A DNA stretch of 7,354 nucleotides from CAZAXU01 sp964489245 (GCA_964489245.1 CAZAXU010000063.1:1-7354); one strand, 5' to 3'; positions 1 to 7,179 are shown, counted from the first letter of the stretch. Numbers and translations are program-made. Notes: generated by a model from the sequence alone, not told the origin.

Positions 1-21
1 CTAAAATTTTATAAACACATA

Positions 22-57
22 AAAAAAATCCTTGCTTGACTGCAAGGATTTTTTTTT
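22..57. terminator. Bidirectional intrinsic terminator
   Basis: The arms TCCTTGC (29-35) and GCAAGGA (42-48) form a perfect 7-bp stem around the six-base loop TTGACT. A run of A precedes it (21-28) and nine T follow (49-57), so the A and T runs can lengthen the stem and the element has a U-tail on either strand. On the minus strand it lies about 18 bp beyond the stop of the acyl-CoA dehydrogenase gene, which is where that gene's terminator should be. On the plus strand it could end a transcript entering from outside the window. No gene is visible in positions 1-21. Confidence 0.85.
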
Positions 58-74
58 GTTTTAATTGTTTAAAA

Positions 75-1217
75 TTAATCTCTGAGAATTGCTCTGGAAA
101 TTACGATTTGTTGCACCTCAGAAGTTCCTTCATAAATCTGAGTGATTTTTGCGTCGCGCATCATACGTTCAACATGATATTCTTTCACATAACCATAACC
201 TCCGTGAATTTGAACCGCTTCTGTCGTCACACGCATTGCCATTTCAGCGGCATAATATTTTGCCATGGCTCCGCTTAAATCATAATTATTTCCTTGATCT
301 TTATCCCAAGCTGCTTTCATCACCAAATGACGAGCAGCATCGATTTCTGTTTTCATATCCGACAATTTGAAAGCAATTGCCTGATGATGAGAAATAGGTT
401 TTCCAAAAGCTTCTCTCTCCTTGGAATATTGCAGAGCTCTTTCATAAGCTCCTTGAGCAATTCCCAAGGCTTGTGCTGCAATTCCTATTCTCCCGCCCGA
501 AAGTGTTTTCATGGCAAACTTAAAACCGAACCCGTCATCGCCAATTCTATTTTCTTTTGGCACCTTCACATCTTGAAAAATTAATGAATGCGTATCAGAT
601 GCCCTGATTCCCATTTTGTTTTCTTTTGGTCCAACGGTGAATCCTTCCCAATCTTTTTCCACAATAAAAGCGTTAATACCTCTATGTCCTTTTTCGGGAT
701 GCGTATGTGCCACCACGAGATAATAGTCTGCCGTATGACCATTGGTAATCCAGTTTTTTACACCATTCAATAGATAATAATCGCCTTTATCTTCAGCAAT
801 TGTACGCTGATGTGTAGCATCACTACCGGCTTCAGGTTCACTCAAAGCAAAGGCTCCTAATTTTTCTCCGACAGCCAAAGGAACTAAATATTTTTCTTTT
901 TGGGCTTCAGTTCCAAAATGTTCTATTCCCCAAGTTACAAGAGAATTATTCACACTGACAATCACTCCGGCAGATGCTTCTACCTTTGAAAGTTCTTCCA
1001 TGATTATCACATATGAAATAGTATCCATTCCGCTTCCGCCATATTTAGGATCAACCATGATACCCATAAAGCCTAAATCTGCCATTTTTTTTCTCAATTC
1101 CGCCGGAAAATATTGTTTTTCATCTCTTTCAATAACACCGGGCTGCAACTCCAGATTGGCAAAATCTCTCGCTGCTTCTTGAATCATCAATTGTTCTTCA
1201 GTAAGTGAAAAGTCCAT
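75..1217 (-). CDS. Acyl-CoA dehydrogenase, short-chain (butyryl-CoA dehydrogenase-like)
   Basis: A 380-residue flavoenzyme, the normal length for a soluble acyl-CoA dehydrogenase. It is expected to catalyse FAD-dependent alpha,beta-dehydrogenation of acyl-CoA thioesters, passing electrons to an electron-transfer flavoprotein in the cytoplasm. Visible landmarks: the first family signature ALSEPEAGSDA at residues 124-134; the flavin-region motif KNWITNG at 154-160; RIGIAAQALGIAQGA at 243-257 and AFGKPI at 270-275; the second signature around QIHGGYGYVKEYH at 336-348, ending in RMMRD; and IYEGTSE at 361-367, where Glu363 is at the position of the catalytic base of the short/medium-chain enzymes. 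The start is the ATG at 1217, which gives the usual N-terminus MDFSLTEEQ. The gene is divergent from anmK and ends just before a terminator hairpin. Chain-length or branched-chain specificity cannot be set from sequence alone; a butyryl/short-chain role is the best guess. No beta-oxidation partner genes lie in this window. Confidence 0.95.
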   Translation of the reverse strand: MDFSLTEEQLMIQEAARDFANLELQPGVIERDEKQYFPAELRKKMADLGFMGIMVDPKYGGSGMDTISYVIIMEELSKVEASAGVIVSVNNSLVTWGIEHFGTEAQKEKYLVPLAVGEKLGAFALSEPEAGSDATHQRTIAEDKGDYYLLNGVKNWITNGHTADYYLVVAHTHPEKGHRGINAFIVEKDWEGFTVGPKENKMGIRASDTHSLIFQDVKVPKENRIGDDGFGFKFAMKTLSGGRIGIAAQALGIAQGAYERALQYSKEREAFGKPISHHQAIAFKLSDMKTEIDAARHLVMKAAWDKDQGNNYDLSGAMAKYYAAEMAMRVTTEAVQIHGGYGYVKEYHVERMMRDAKITQIYEGTSEVQQIVISRAILRD

Positions 1218-1248
1218 ATATGTATTATTATTTTTAAATTAAGGTTTC

Positions 1249-1256
1249 CAAATTTA
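1249..1256 (-). promoter_or_regulatory. Probable -7 element for the acyl-CoA dehydrogenase gene
   Basis: Read on the minus strand this is TAAATTTG, an exact match to the Bacteroidota primary-sigma -7 consensus TAnnTTTG, about 32 bp upstream of the ATG. That would give a leader of roughly 25 nt. No convincing TTTG -33 element is seen at the expected distance, so the call rests on the -7 box and its location alone. Confidence 0.45.
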
Positions 1257-1281
1257 ATAATTTTTTTCCATACATAAATTG

Positions 1282-1289
1282 TATATTTA
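1282..1289 (+). promoter_or_regulatory. Possible -7 element for anmK
   Basis: TATATTTA matches the Bacteroidota TAnnTTTG -7 consensus at all but the last base and sits about 22 bp before the anmK ATG. A TTTG -33 box is not evident 19 nt upstream. It shares a 93-bp divergent intergenic region with the likely promoter of the acyl-CoA dehydrogenase gene. Confidence 0.35.
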
Positions 1290-1310
1290 CAGTTTTAAAG
1301 AAATATATAC

Positions 1311-2369
1311 ATGTATGTACACGTCATAGGCTTAATGAGCGGAACTTCCTTGGACGGCTTGGACATTGTCTATGTCAAATTTTACAAAAATAATCCGCAA
1401 AAGTTTGAAATTTTGGCATCAGAAACCATTTCTTACAATCAACAATGGAAAACAGATCTAAAAAATGCCTTTACATATTCGGCAGACAAACTGGCCTACT
1501 TGGATGTTCTTTTTGGTAAATATCTTGGAGAACAAGTCAATTTGTTTATCGACAAGCATAAAATTAATAAAACTGAAATCGATTTGATTGCTTCACACGG
1601 TCAAACAATTTTTCACAAACCCGAGTTGGGATATACAACACAGATTGGAAATGGCGCTCATATTGCTTCCATAACACAAATAAAAACCATCTGCGATTTT
1701 AGAACTCAAGATGTTGCACTGGGCGGACAGGGAGCACCTTTGGTGCCGATTGGTGACCAAATGTTATTCTCTGATTATGACTATTGTTTGAATTTGGGAG
1801 GTTTTGCCAATATTTCTTTTGATGAACACAAAAAAAGAATTGCCTATGATGTTTGCCCCGCAAATATCGTACTCAATCACTATACGAATAAACTAGGTTA
1901 TGAATATGACGACAAGGGAGAGATTGCCGCATCAGGAAAACTCAACACTAAACTTTTCGATGACTTGAATACAATCAAATTCTATAAATCTAAGAAACCC
2001 AAATCTTTAGGATGGGAATTTGTTGTTGAAAACATTATTCCGTTAATTGATAAACACAATATTGATGTGCCAAGTCTGTTGAATACTTATGTAGAGCACA
2101 TTGTGATTCAAGTGATTCATAAAACAAAAAACAGAGGAAATATGTTGGTCACAGGAGGGGGAGCCCACAATAAGTATTTGATGCAAAGGTTTAAAAAACT
2201 CAGCAAACTGAATATTGTTGTGCCTGAGAAACAAATCATTGACTATAAGGAAGCTCTAATTTTTGGCTTGTTAGGTTATTTGAAAAATTTTAATAAAATC
2301 AATATTCTCTCCAGCGTAACCGGTAGCACTACAAATCATTCCGCCGGTATTATTTATAACATTTATTAA
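1311..2369 (+). CDS. anmK: Anhydro-N-acetylmuramic acid kinase
   Basis: A 352-residue cytoplasmic enzyme of the AnmK family. It hydrolyses the 1,6-anhydro ring of anhydro-MurNAc and phosphorylates the sugar with ATP, giving MurNAc 6-phosphate in peptidoglycan recycling. Family motifs are clear and in order: GLMSGTSLDGLD at residues 7-18 (N-terminal ATP-binding region); SHGQTIFH at 95-102; DFRTQDVALGGQGAPL at 129-144, where Asp134 is at the expected place of the catalytic base (Asp182 in the E. coli and Pseudomonas enzymes); NLGGFANIS at 161-169; VTGGGAHN at 280-287; and a C-terminal SVTGSTTNHSAG at 335-346. The length is slightly below the approximately 370 residues of proteobacterial AnmK, with no motif missing. 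The ATG at 1311 puts the first motif seven residues in, as is usual. No other recycling genes are adjacent in this window, so substrate supply must be encoded elsewhere. There is no clear terminator before nhaD. Confidence 0.95.
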   Translation: MYVHVIGLMSGTSLDGLDIVYVKFYKNNPQKFEILASETISYNQQWKTDLKNAFTYSADKLAYLDVLFGKYLGEQVNLFIDKHKINKTEIDLIASHGQTIFHKPELGYTTQIGNGAHIASITQIKTICDFRTQDVALGGQGAPLVPIGDQMLFSDYDYCLNLGGFANISFDEHKKRIAYDVCPANIVLNHYTNKLGYEYDDKGEIAASGKLNTKLFDDLNTIKFYKSKKPKSLGWEFVVENIIPLIDKHNIDVPSLLNTYVEHIVIQVIHKTKNRGNMLVTGGGAHNKYLMQRFKKLSKLNIVVPEKQIIDYKEALIFGLLGYLKNFNKINILSSVTGSTTNHSAGIIYNIY

Positions 2370-2437
2370 GCATCCAAATACCTTGAAAATTGTCAGAAAA
2401 TACTGATATAAATTAGAAAATTAAACTTTTAATATGT

Positions 2438-2445
2438 TATATTTG
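2438..2445 (+). promoter_or_regulatory. Probable -7 element for nhaD
   Basis: TATATTTG is an exact match to the Bacteroidota -7 consensus TAnnTTTG. Transcription would begin near 2451-2454, leaving a leader of about 25 nt before the ATG at 2478. The -33 region is weak (TTAG at 2413-2416 is the nearest candidate). This placement is the main argument against the upstream TTG at 2454 as the nhaD start. Confidence 0.55.
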
Positions 2446-2477
2446 CTACTTTATTGACCAAAAGTAAACTATACATC

Positions 2478-3848
2478 ATGACAAACGTTTTAATACTCAT
2501 CTTTATTCTGGGCTATATTGCCATTGCAACAGAACATAAACTCAAATTGGATAAAACCGTTCCTGCCTTATTGACAGCAGCCATTCTTTGGGCGCTGCTT
2601 GCCATGGGATTTCATGAAGGATGGTTTTCCGTTATTAATCCGGAGGGACATGTTTTTAATTTTCTTGAAGGTGGAGAAGAAGCACAAGAAGGTTTTCACA
2701 ATACGCTGATGCATCATCTGGCTAAAACATCAGAAATACTCGTGTTTTTGGTCGGTGCAATGACTATTGTTGAAATCATTGACCTTCATCGTGGTTTCGA
2801 GGTTTTAAAAGAATATGTAAAAACCAACAACAAAAGAAAACTCTTATGGATTATCGGCACATTAGCCTTTTTTCTTTCTGCAGTTATAGATAACTTAACT
2901 GCTACTATTGTTTTAGTAACTTTACTAAGAAAATTGATTGTAGACAGAAAAACACGTTTATGGTTTGTCGGACTCATTGTGATTGCCGCCAATGCCGGTG
3001 GAGCTTGGTCTCCCATTGGAGATGTAACCACTACCATGCTTTGGATTGCCAAAAACGTAACAGCCGCCGGACTAATTGAACACGTGGTAGGACCTTCCTT
3101 GTTGAATTTTATTGTTCCTTTTGGCATTGCATCATTTTTACCGGTTTTCAACGGAACCGTGATTAGTGAAAAAGACGATGAAGATTTTGAAAAGGTTGAG
3201 AAACTTTTGAGTAGCAAAACTATGTTATATTTGGGATTAGGCATGATTTTATTTGTTCCTATTTTCAAAACAATTACACATTTGCCTCCTTATTTGGGCA
3301 TGATGCTCTCTTTAGGTATCGTTTGGTTGGTATCTGAATATATTCACCCGGAGGAAGACTTCACAGAAGAAAGAAAACATTTGTATTCTCCCCATATCGC
3401 TTTATCCAGAATTGAGATGTCCAGTATTTTGTTTTTCTTGGGTATTTTGATGGCTGTTGGCGCTCTTGAAACTTTGGTTTACGGCTCTATAAACAATGTT
3501 GAAATGGGTTCCTTAAGATATATGGCCGAGGTATTACAGCAAACCTTGCCCAACGTTGAGATTGTAGTTGTGCTATTAGGTATTCTTTCGGCAATTGTTG
3601 ATAATGTGCCGTTGGTAGCCGCTTCTATGGGAATGTTTAATTATCAAGTAGACCATATCATCTGGCATATGATTGCCTATTCTGCAGGAACCGGAGGTAG
3701 TATTCTAATCATTGGTTCTGCTGCAGGTGTTGCCGCCATGGGAATGGAAAAAATAGATTTCTTTTGGTATATGAAAAAAATATCATGGTTGGCATTTCTA
3801 GGATTTTTATCAGGATTCTTCTTTTTCTGGTTGGAAACCTTATTCTAA
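2478..3848 (+). CDS. nhaD: Na+/H+ antiporter NhaD
   Basis: A 456-residue polytopic inner-membrane protein of the NhaD/ArsB ion-transporter superfamily, expected to export Na+ (or Li+) in exchange for H+ for salt and pH homeostasis. Many hydrophobic segments are visible, starting with residues 3-16. Two matching half-motifs, SAVIDNLTA (134-142) and SAIVDNVPL (371-379), suit the internally duplicated fold of this superfamily; the Asp-Asn pairs lie inside membrane segments and probably contribute to ion binding. NAGGAWSPIGDVTTTMLW (172-189) and AGTGGSILIIGSAAGVAAMG (403-422) are also typical of NhaD. The hydrophilic stretch 45-80 resembles the loop seen after the second helix of the family. The frame is open from a TTG at 2454, which would add eight residues, but that codon lies at the predicted transcription start and the resulting N-terminus MTKSKLYI is atypical, so ATG 2478 is preferred. 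A strong hairpin follows the stop. Confidence 0.9.
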   Translation: MTNVLILIFILGYIAIATEHKLKLDKTVPALLTAAILWALLAMGFHEGWFSVINPEGHVFNFLEGGEEAQEGFHNTLMHHLAKTSEILVFLVGAMTIVEIIDLHRGFEVLKEYVKTNNKRKLLWIIGTLAFFLSAVIDNLTATIVLVTLLRKLIVDRKTRLWFVGLIVIAANAGGAWSPIGDVTTTMLWIAKNVTAAGLIEHVVGPSLLNFIVPFGIASFLPVFNGTVISEKDDEDFEKVEKLLSSKTMLYLGLGMILFVPIFKTITHLPPYLGMMLSLGIVWLVSEYIHPEEDFTEERKHLYSPHIALSRIEMSSILFFLGILMAVGALETLVYGSINNVEMGSLRYMAEVLQQTLPNVEIVVVLLGILSAIVDNVPLVAASMGMFNYQVDHIIWHMIAYSAGTGGSILIIGSAAGVAAMGMEKIDFFWYMKKISWLAFLGFLSGFFFFWLETLF

Positions 3849-3871
3849 AATACATTTTTTATTCACATCCG

Positions 3872-3909
3872 AGTAGCCTTGTAAAATATTTTTACAGGGC
3901 TACTGTTTT
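3872..3909 (+). terminator. Intrinsic terminator after nhaD
   Basis: The arms 3872-3886 and 3890-3904 pair over 15 bp, with one G-U wobble (3879 with 3897) and a three-base loop TAT. The lower stem is AGTAGCC/GGCTACT. A short T run follows (3906-3909). It lies 23 bp beyond the nhaD stop and should separate nhaD from the exbB operon. The T-tail is short, so termination may be incomplete. Confidence 0.8.
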
Positions 3910-3924
3910 ATAATAAATTTTATT

Positions 3925-3932
3925 TATTTTCG
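3925..3932 (+). promoter_or_regulatory. Possible -7 element for the exbB operon
   Basis: TATTTTCG differs from the Bacteroidota TAnnTTTG -7 consensus at one base and lies about 38 bp before the exbB ATG. The matching -33 position would fall at the 3' foot of the nhaD terminator hairpin, where only ACTG is seen. It is the best candidate in the 122-bp gap, but a weak one. Confidence 0.3.
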
Positions 3933-3970
3933 TTCATTATAAGAATTGTTAAACAAAAATTGAAGAGACT

Positions 3971-4693
3971 ATGAGTTTATTGACTTTATTGCAAGTACAA
4001 CAAGTGCAAGACAGCATCATTAAATCTGCAGAGGTAGCAGATGGTGTTGTTCAGCAAGAAAAAACACTTCGTGTGATTGATCTTATCATGAATGCGGGAA
4101 CCGGAGGAATTATTATTATTGCACTATTGTTTGTTATGCTTTTTGTGGCATTATTAATTTATTTTGAAAGACTATCGGCTATAAAAGCTGCTTCCAAAAT
4201 AGATTCAGGATTTATGAATCAGATTAAAACTTATATCAAAACCGGAAATATTGATGGTGCAAAAATTTTATGTCAACAATATCATACACCGGTTTCCAAT
4301 TTGATTGAAAAAGGAGTTTCTCACATCGGGAGACCCTTGGAAGACATCAACAAATCCATAGAAAATGCCGGAAAATTAGAAGTCTATAAATTGGAAAAAA
4401 ACGTTAGTATTTTAGCCACAATCTCAGGTGCTGCACCCATGATTGGTTTTTTAGGAACGGTGATTGGTATGATTTTAGCCTTTCACAACATGGCAAGTGG
4501 TGGCGGAAAAATAGAAGTAGGAGCTCTGGCACAAGGAATTTATACCGCCATGACCACGACAGTTGCCGGTTTGATTGTCGGGATTATAGCATATATTGCT
4601 TATAATCACTTGGTTGTCAGAACAGACAAAGTTGTTCACAAAATGGAAGCTAATGCTGTAGAATTTTTAGATTTATTAAATGAACCCTCGTAA
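3971..4693 (+). CDS. exbB: ExbB, MotA/TolQ/ExbB-family proton channel of the TonB motor
   Basis: A 240-residue inner-membrane protein with three transmembrane segments at about 43-66, 147-172 and 188-212, the topology of the MotA/TolQ/ExbB family. With ExbD it forms the ion-driven motor that energises TonB. The large cytoplasmic loop (about 67-146) lies between the first two segments. The conserved family region ATISGAAPMIGFLGTVIGM (149-167) covers the second segment, and QGIYTAMTTTVAGLIVGI (188-205) the third. The N-terminal 40 residues are polar and Gln-rich (LLQVQQVQ) and precede the first helix. Where E. coli ExbB has Glu176 in the third segment, this protein appears to have Thr192, so the channel may rely on the ExbD aspartate; this is an alignment by eye. 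The ATG at 3971 is the first start after the nhaD terminator. It leads an operon with exbD, tonB and folC, with exbD starting 9 bp later. Confidence 0.92.
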   Translation: MSLLTLLQVQQVQDSIIKSAEVADGVVQQEKTLRVIDLIMNAGTGGIIIIALLFVMLFVALLIYFERLSAIKAASKIDSGFMNQIKTYIKTGNIDGAKILCQQYHTPVSNLIEKGVSHIGRPLEDINKSIENAGKLEVYKLEKNVSILATISGAAPMIGFLGTVIGMILAFHNMASGGGKIEVGALAQGIYTAMTTTVAGLIVGIIAYIAYNHLVVRTDKVVHKMEANAVEFLDLLNEPS

Positions 4694-4702
4694 ATAATTC
4701 TT

Positions 4703-5095
4703 ATGAATTTAGGAAATAGAAACAAAATAAGTCCGGAATTCAGCATGGCGTCAATGACAGATATTGTCTTTCTTTTGCTCATTTTCTTCATGTTGACTTC
4801 CACATTGGTCACCGCAGACGCCTTAGATTTGGTCCTGCCAAAAGCAAGTGGAAAAACCGAACACAGTCAAAATATATCTGTGAGTATCACCAAAGATTTG
4901 AACTATTATATCGACAAAAAGAAAGTTCAAGATGTCAATATTGAGACTCAGCTGAAAGCCATTTTGGATAAAGAAGAAAAACCCGTAATTATTCTTAGGG
5001 CGGAGGAAGGAGTGCCTATTGAGAAAGCCGTGTTTGTCATGGATATAGCCAACAGAAATAACTATAAAGTAATTCTAGCTGTCAGACCTGAATAA
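4703..5095 (+). CDS. exbD: ExbD, biopolymer transport protein of the TonB motor
   Basis: A 130-residue protein with a short cytoplasmic N-terminus, one transmembrane helix (about 20-37) and a periplasmic domain of about 90 residues, the ExbD/TolR layout. The helix begins with the hallmark MTDIVFLLLIFFMLTS (18-33). Asp20 is at the position of the essential membrane aspartate (Asp25 of E. coli ExbD) that is protonated during the motor cycle. The periplasmic part contains VLPKA (44-48) and ISVSITKDLNYYIDKKKV (58-75), with the beta-strand pattern of the family, and a C-terminal PVIILRAEEGVPIEKAVFVM region (94-113). It lies 9 bp after exbB and 6 bp before tonB, so translation is probably coupled along one mRNA. 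Only one exbD is present; some Bacteroidota clusters carry two. Confidence 0.92.
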   Translation: MNLGNRNKISPEFSMASMTDIVFLLLIFFMLTSTLVTADALDLVLPKASGKTEHSQNISVSITKDLNYYIDKKKVQDVNIETQLKAILDKEEKPVIILRAEEGVPIEKAVFVMDIANRNNYKVILAVRPE

Positions 5096-5101
5096 TCGAT
5101 A

Positions 5102-5914
5102 ATGTTACATTTAGACGATAAACATAAAAGAAAAGCTCTTATTGAAGCAACAATGGTGATGCTATTGCTGATATTTCTTATGTTTATCAGTGGAATGAAA
5201 TATTTGGACCCGCCACCCGAAACGGGCATTGCCGTAAATTTTGGGACATCCGATGTGGGCAGCGGAAAAATCCAACCCCAACAAAACAAACCTCCAAAAC
5301 CTGTCAAAACCCAACCAAAAAAAGAGGAAACTGTTGTGCAACCCAATATCAAAGAAGAAGTGCTTACGCAAGAGATTGAAGATGCTCCCGTCATCAAAAA
5401 AATAAAGAAAAAGAAAAAAGTCAAACCCAAAACAAAGCCTAAAAAAATCAAACCGGCTAAACCAAAACCTTCCAGTGAAGCAACGAATGCTTTGTCTAGC
5501 GTAATCAATGCTCCCGGAAACAATACAAATAATTCAGGAGGAGAAGGAAATGATACCCAAGCGGGAGACAAGGGCAATCCTGACGGAGACCCAAATGCAT
5601 CAGGATATTATGGGAATGGAGGCAAAGGAGGAAGTGGAAATGGCAACTATCAATTGGGAAATCGCAATGCGCTCTCCAAGCCACAACCAAATTATCAATG
5701 CAATGAAGAAGGAACGGTGATTGTTAGAATCTACGTAAATAGAAGCGGAAGAGTTACCAAGGCTATTCCCGGCTATAAAGGAAGCACCAACCTGGCTCCA
5801 TGTCTGTTAAACGCCGCTAAAAAAGCAGCATTAAACACAAAATGGCAACCTGATACTAAAGCACCTGAAAAACAAATCGGAAAAATTATCTATAGATTCA
5901 AACTGACAGAATAG
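5102..5914 (+). CDS. tonB: TonB, energy transducer with a two-part low-complexity linker
   Basis: A 270-residue protein anchored by one N-terminal transmembrane helix (about 15-33) that spans the periplasm to contact TonB-dependent outer-membrane transporters. After the helix come a short spacer with DPPPETGIAVNFG (36-48), a Lys/Pro-rich segment (about 58-123) with a very basic core at 99-123, then a Gly/Asn-rich segment (about 138-187). The C-terminal TonB domain occupies about 195-269: GTVIVRIYVNRSGRVTKAIPG (204-224), CLLNAAKKAALNTKW (234-248), QIGKIIYRFKL (258-268). Cys200 and Cys234 are at the positions of the conserved pair of Bacteroidota TonB domains and could form a periplasmic disulfide. 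The Lys/Pro part is typical of TonB linkers; the Gly/Asn part is less usual for the classical protein but common in this phylum. The Lys, Pro and Gly codons make the linker locally compositionally biased, which is why long spurious open frames appear opposite it. Confidence 0.9.
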   Translation: MLHLDDKHKRKALIEATMVMLLLIFLMFISGMKYLDPPPETGIAVNFGTSDVGSGKIQPQQNKPPKPVKTQPKKEETVVQPNIKEEVLTQEIEDAPVIKKIKKKKKVKPKTKPKKIKPAKPKPSSEATNALSSVINAPGNNTNNSGGEGNDTQAGDKGNPDGDPNASGYYGNGGKGGSGNGNYQLGNRNALSKPQPNYQCNEEGTVIVRIYVNRSGRVTKAIPGYKGSTNLAPCLLNAAKKAALNTKWQPDTKAPEKQIGKIIYRFKLTE

Positions 5915-5916
5915 GC

Positions 5917-7131
5917 ATGAACTATGAACAAACCATAGCATGGATGTTCTCCAGACTACCGATGTATCAACGACAAGGTAAAACAGCTTTTAAAAAAGAC
6001 TTGACAAACATCATCAAACTGTCTCAACATCTTCAATCTCCCGAAAAAAAATTTAAATCCATTCATGTAGGAGGAACAAACGGAAAAGGTTCTGTTTCTC
6101 ATATGTTGGCATCTATTCTTCAGGAAGCAGGATATAAAGTAGGTTTATATACATCTCCACATCTAAAAGATTTTAGAGAACGAATTCGCATTAACGGTAT
6201 TCCAATCAGAAAAAATTGTGTAATTCGTTTCATCAAACGAAATCGTTCGTTTTTGGAACAAAACACCCTGTCTTTTTTTGAGATGACAGTCGGATTGGCA
6301 TTTGAACATTTTGCCAAAAAAGAAGTGGATTTGGCAATTATCGAAGTAGGTTTGGGAGGACGTTTGGATTCTACAAATATTATTCTTCCCGAGCTGTCCG
6401 TAATCACAAATATCAGCCTTGACCACACACAAATGCTTGGAAATACAATGGCAAAAATTGCATTTGAAAAAGCGGGAATCATCAAACAAAATACAAAAAT
6501 TATTCTTGGAGAAAATAATCCTAAAACAATAAAAATCTTCCAAGATGCAGCAAAAAATAAACGAGCAAAATTAGTGATAGTTGGTGATTCTGAAACTGAA
6601 TTCCAAAGTGACTTAAAAGGAAAATATCAAGAACAAAACATCAAAACAGTGCTTAAAACCATTGAAGAATTACAATCAAAAGGATATCGAATTTCTCATG
6701 ATGCAATTCAAAGCGGATTATTGAATGTCAGAAAAAATACCGGACTCCGAGGCAGATGGGAAGTTTTGCAGAAAAAACCCTTGGTTATTGCAGATACGGC
6801 ACACAATGAAGCGGGAATAAAAGCAGTATTCCAACAAATCAAAAATATAGAATATAAACAACTACATATAGTTCTGGGTGTTGTAAATGATAAAGATTTG
6901 AAACATATTCTGCCCTTATTCCCAAAAGATGCTTCTTATTATTTTTCAAAGGCAAATATTCAAAGAGCTCTGAATGCAAATGAATTAAGTCATGTTGCCA
7001 AACAATTCGGGTTATTGGGAAGGGTCTATTCAACAATAAATCAAGCATTTGAAACCGCTAAAAAAAACGCATCTGAAAATGACCTTATTTTTATTGGCGG
7101 AAGCACTTTTACAGTAGCAGAAGTCTTGTGA
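5917..7131 (+). CDS. folC: Bifunctional folylpolyglutamate synthase/dihydrofolate synthase
   Basis: A 404-residue cytoplasmic ATP-dependent ligase of the Mur ligase superfamily. It adds glutamate to dihydropteroate (making dihydrofolate) and extends reduced folates with further glutamates. Motifs in order: the P-loop GGTNGKGS at residues 52-59; TSPHL at 79-83, followed by ERIRING at 88-94; the IIEVGLGGRLDSTN stretch at 141-154 with Glu143; NISLDH at 165-170, with His170 a likely magnesium ligand; FEKAGIIK at 183-190, where Lys185 is the lysine usually carbamylated; then, in the C-terminal domain, GLRGRWEVL at 276-284, DTAHNEAG at 293-300 and GSTFTVAEVL at 395-404. The length is close to the usual 400-430. 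The ATG lies 2 bp beyond the tonB stop, so it is almost certainly in the exbB operon. Whether it has both activities or only one cannot be told from motifs alone. No hairpin terminator follows, only T-rich sequence. Confidence 0.93.
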   Translation: MNYEQTIAWMFSRLPMYQRQGKTAFKKDLTNIIKLSQHLQSPEKKFKSIHVGGTNGKGSVSHMLASILQEAGYKVGLYTSPHLKDFRERIRINGIPIRKNCVIRFIKRNRSFLEQNTLSFFEMTVGLAFEHFAKKEVDLAIIEVGLGGRLDSTNIILPELSVITNISLDHTQMLGNTMAKIAFEKAGIIKQNTKIILGENNPKTIKIFQDAAKNKRAKLVIVGDSETEFQSDLKGKYQEQNIKTVLKTIEELQSKGYRISHDAIQSGLLNVRKNTGLRGRWEVLQKKPLVIADTAHNEAGIKAVFQQIKNIEYKQLHIVLGVVNDKDLKHILPLFPKDASYYFSKANIQRALNANELSHVAKQFGLLGRVYSTINQAFETAKKNASENDLIFIGGSTFTVAEVL

Positions 7132-7140
7132 TTTTTTTTG

Positions 7141-7165
7141 TTTTTTTATTTGTAAAATAAAAAAC
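7141..7165 (+). other. A/T-only inverted repeat after folC
   Basis: A T-rich arm (7141-7150) and an A-rich arm (about 7155-7165) can pair over roughly ten A-T pairs with a small GTA loop. With no G-C pair it is a poor terminator on its own, but the oligo-T just after the folC stop (7132-7147) may slow polymerase. It overlaps the -33 box and spacer of the promoter that reads into the repeat array. Confidence 0.3.
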
Positions 7166-7179
7166 TTGTTTTATATTTG
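7149..7179 (+). promoter_or_regulatory. Strong Bacteroidota-type promoter upstream of the repeat array
   Basis: TTTG at 7149-7152 is followed after exactly 19 nt by TATATTTG at 7172-7179, matching both the -33 and the -7 (TAnnTTTG) elements of the Bacteroidota primary-sigma promoter. It is the best promoter in the window. Transcription would start near 7185-7188. The first bases (GCATCCGCTAAGAG) resemble the leader that, from recollection, often precedes stable-RNA genes in this phylum. No open reading frame with a credible start follows, so a non-coding transcript through the 52-bp repeats, or a tRNA/rRNA operon beyond the window, is the likely product. Confidence 0.7.

Noticed and set aside
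1218..1310. Riboswitch or operator in the divergent ACAD-anmK region
   Set aside because: The 93 bp are A/T-rich and hold only the two possible -7 boxes; I see no convincing palindromic operator or structured leader.
2370..2437. Terminator for anmK
   Set aside because: Only a 4-bp TCAG/CTGA pairing is visible with no T tail, too weak to call.
2786..3268. 160-codon open frame on the minus strand inside nhaD
   Set aside because: It is fully antisense to a well-supported membrane protein gene; its product has no recognisable motif and it has no promoter or isolated position.
5062..5577. 171-codon open frame on the minus strand across exbD-tonB
   Set aside because: It is a compositional shadow of the Lys/Pro-rich and Gly/Asn-rich TonB linker, giving a Phe/Leu/Gly/Ser-rich sequence with no family resemblance.
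6120..6543. Two overlapping minus-strand open frames inside folC
   Set aside because: Both lie antisense to conserved FolC motifs, including EVGLGG and FEKAGIIK, and their products are low-quality, Cys/Phe-rich sequences.
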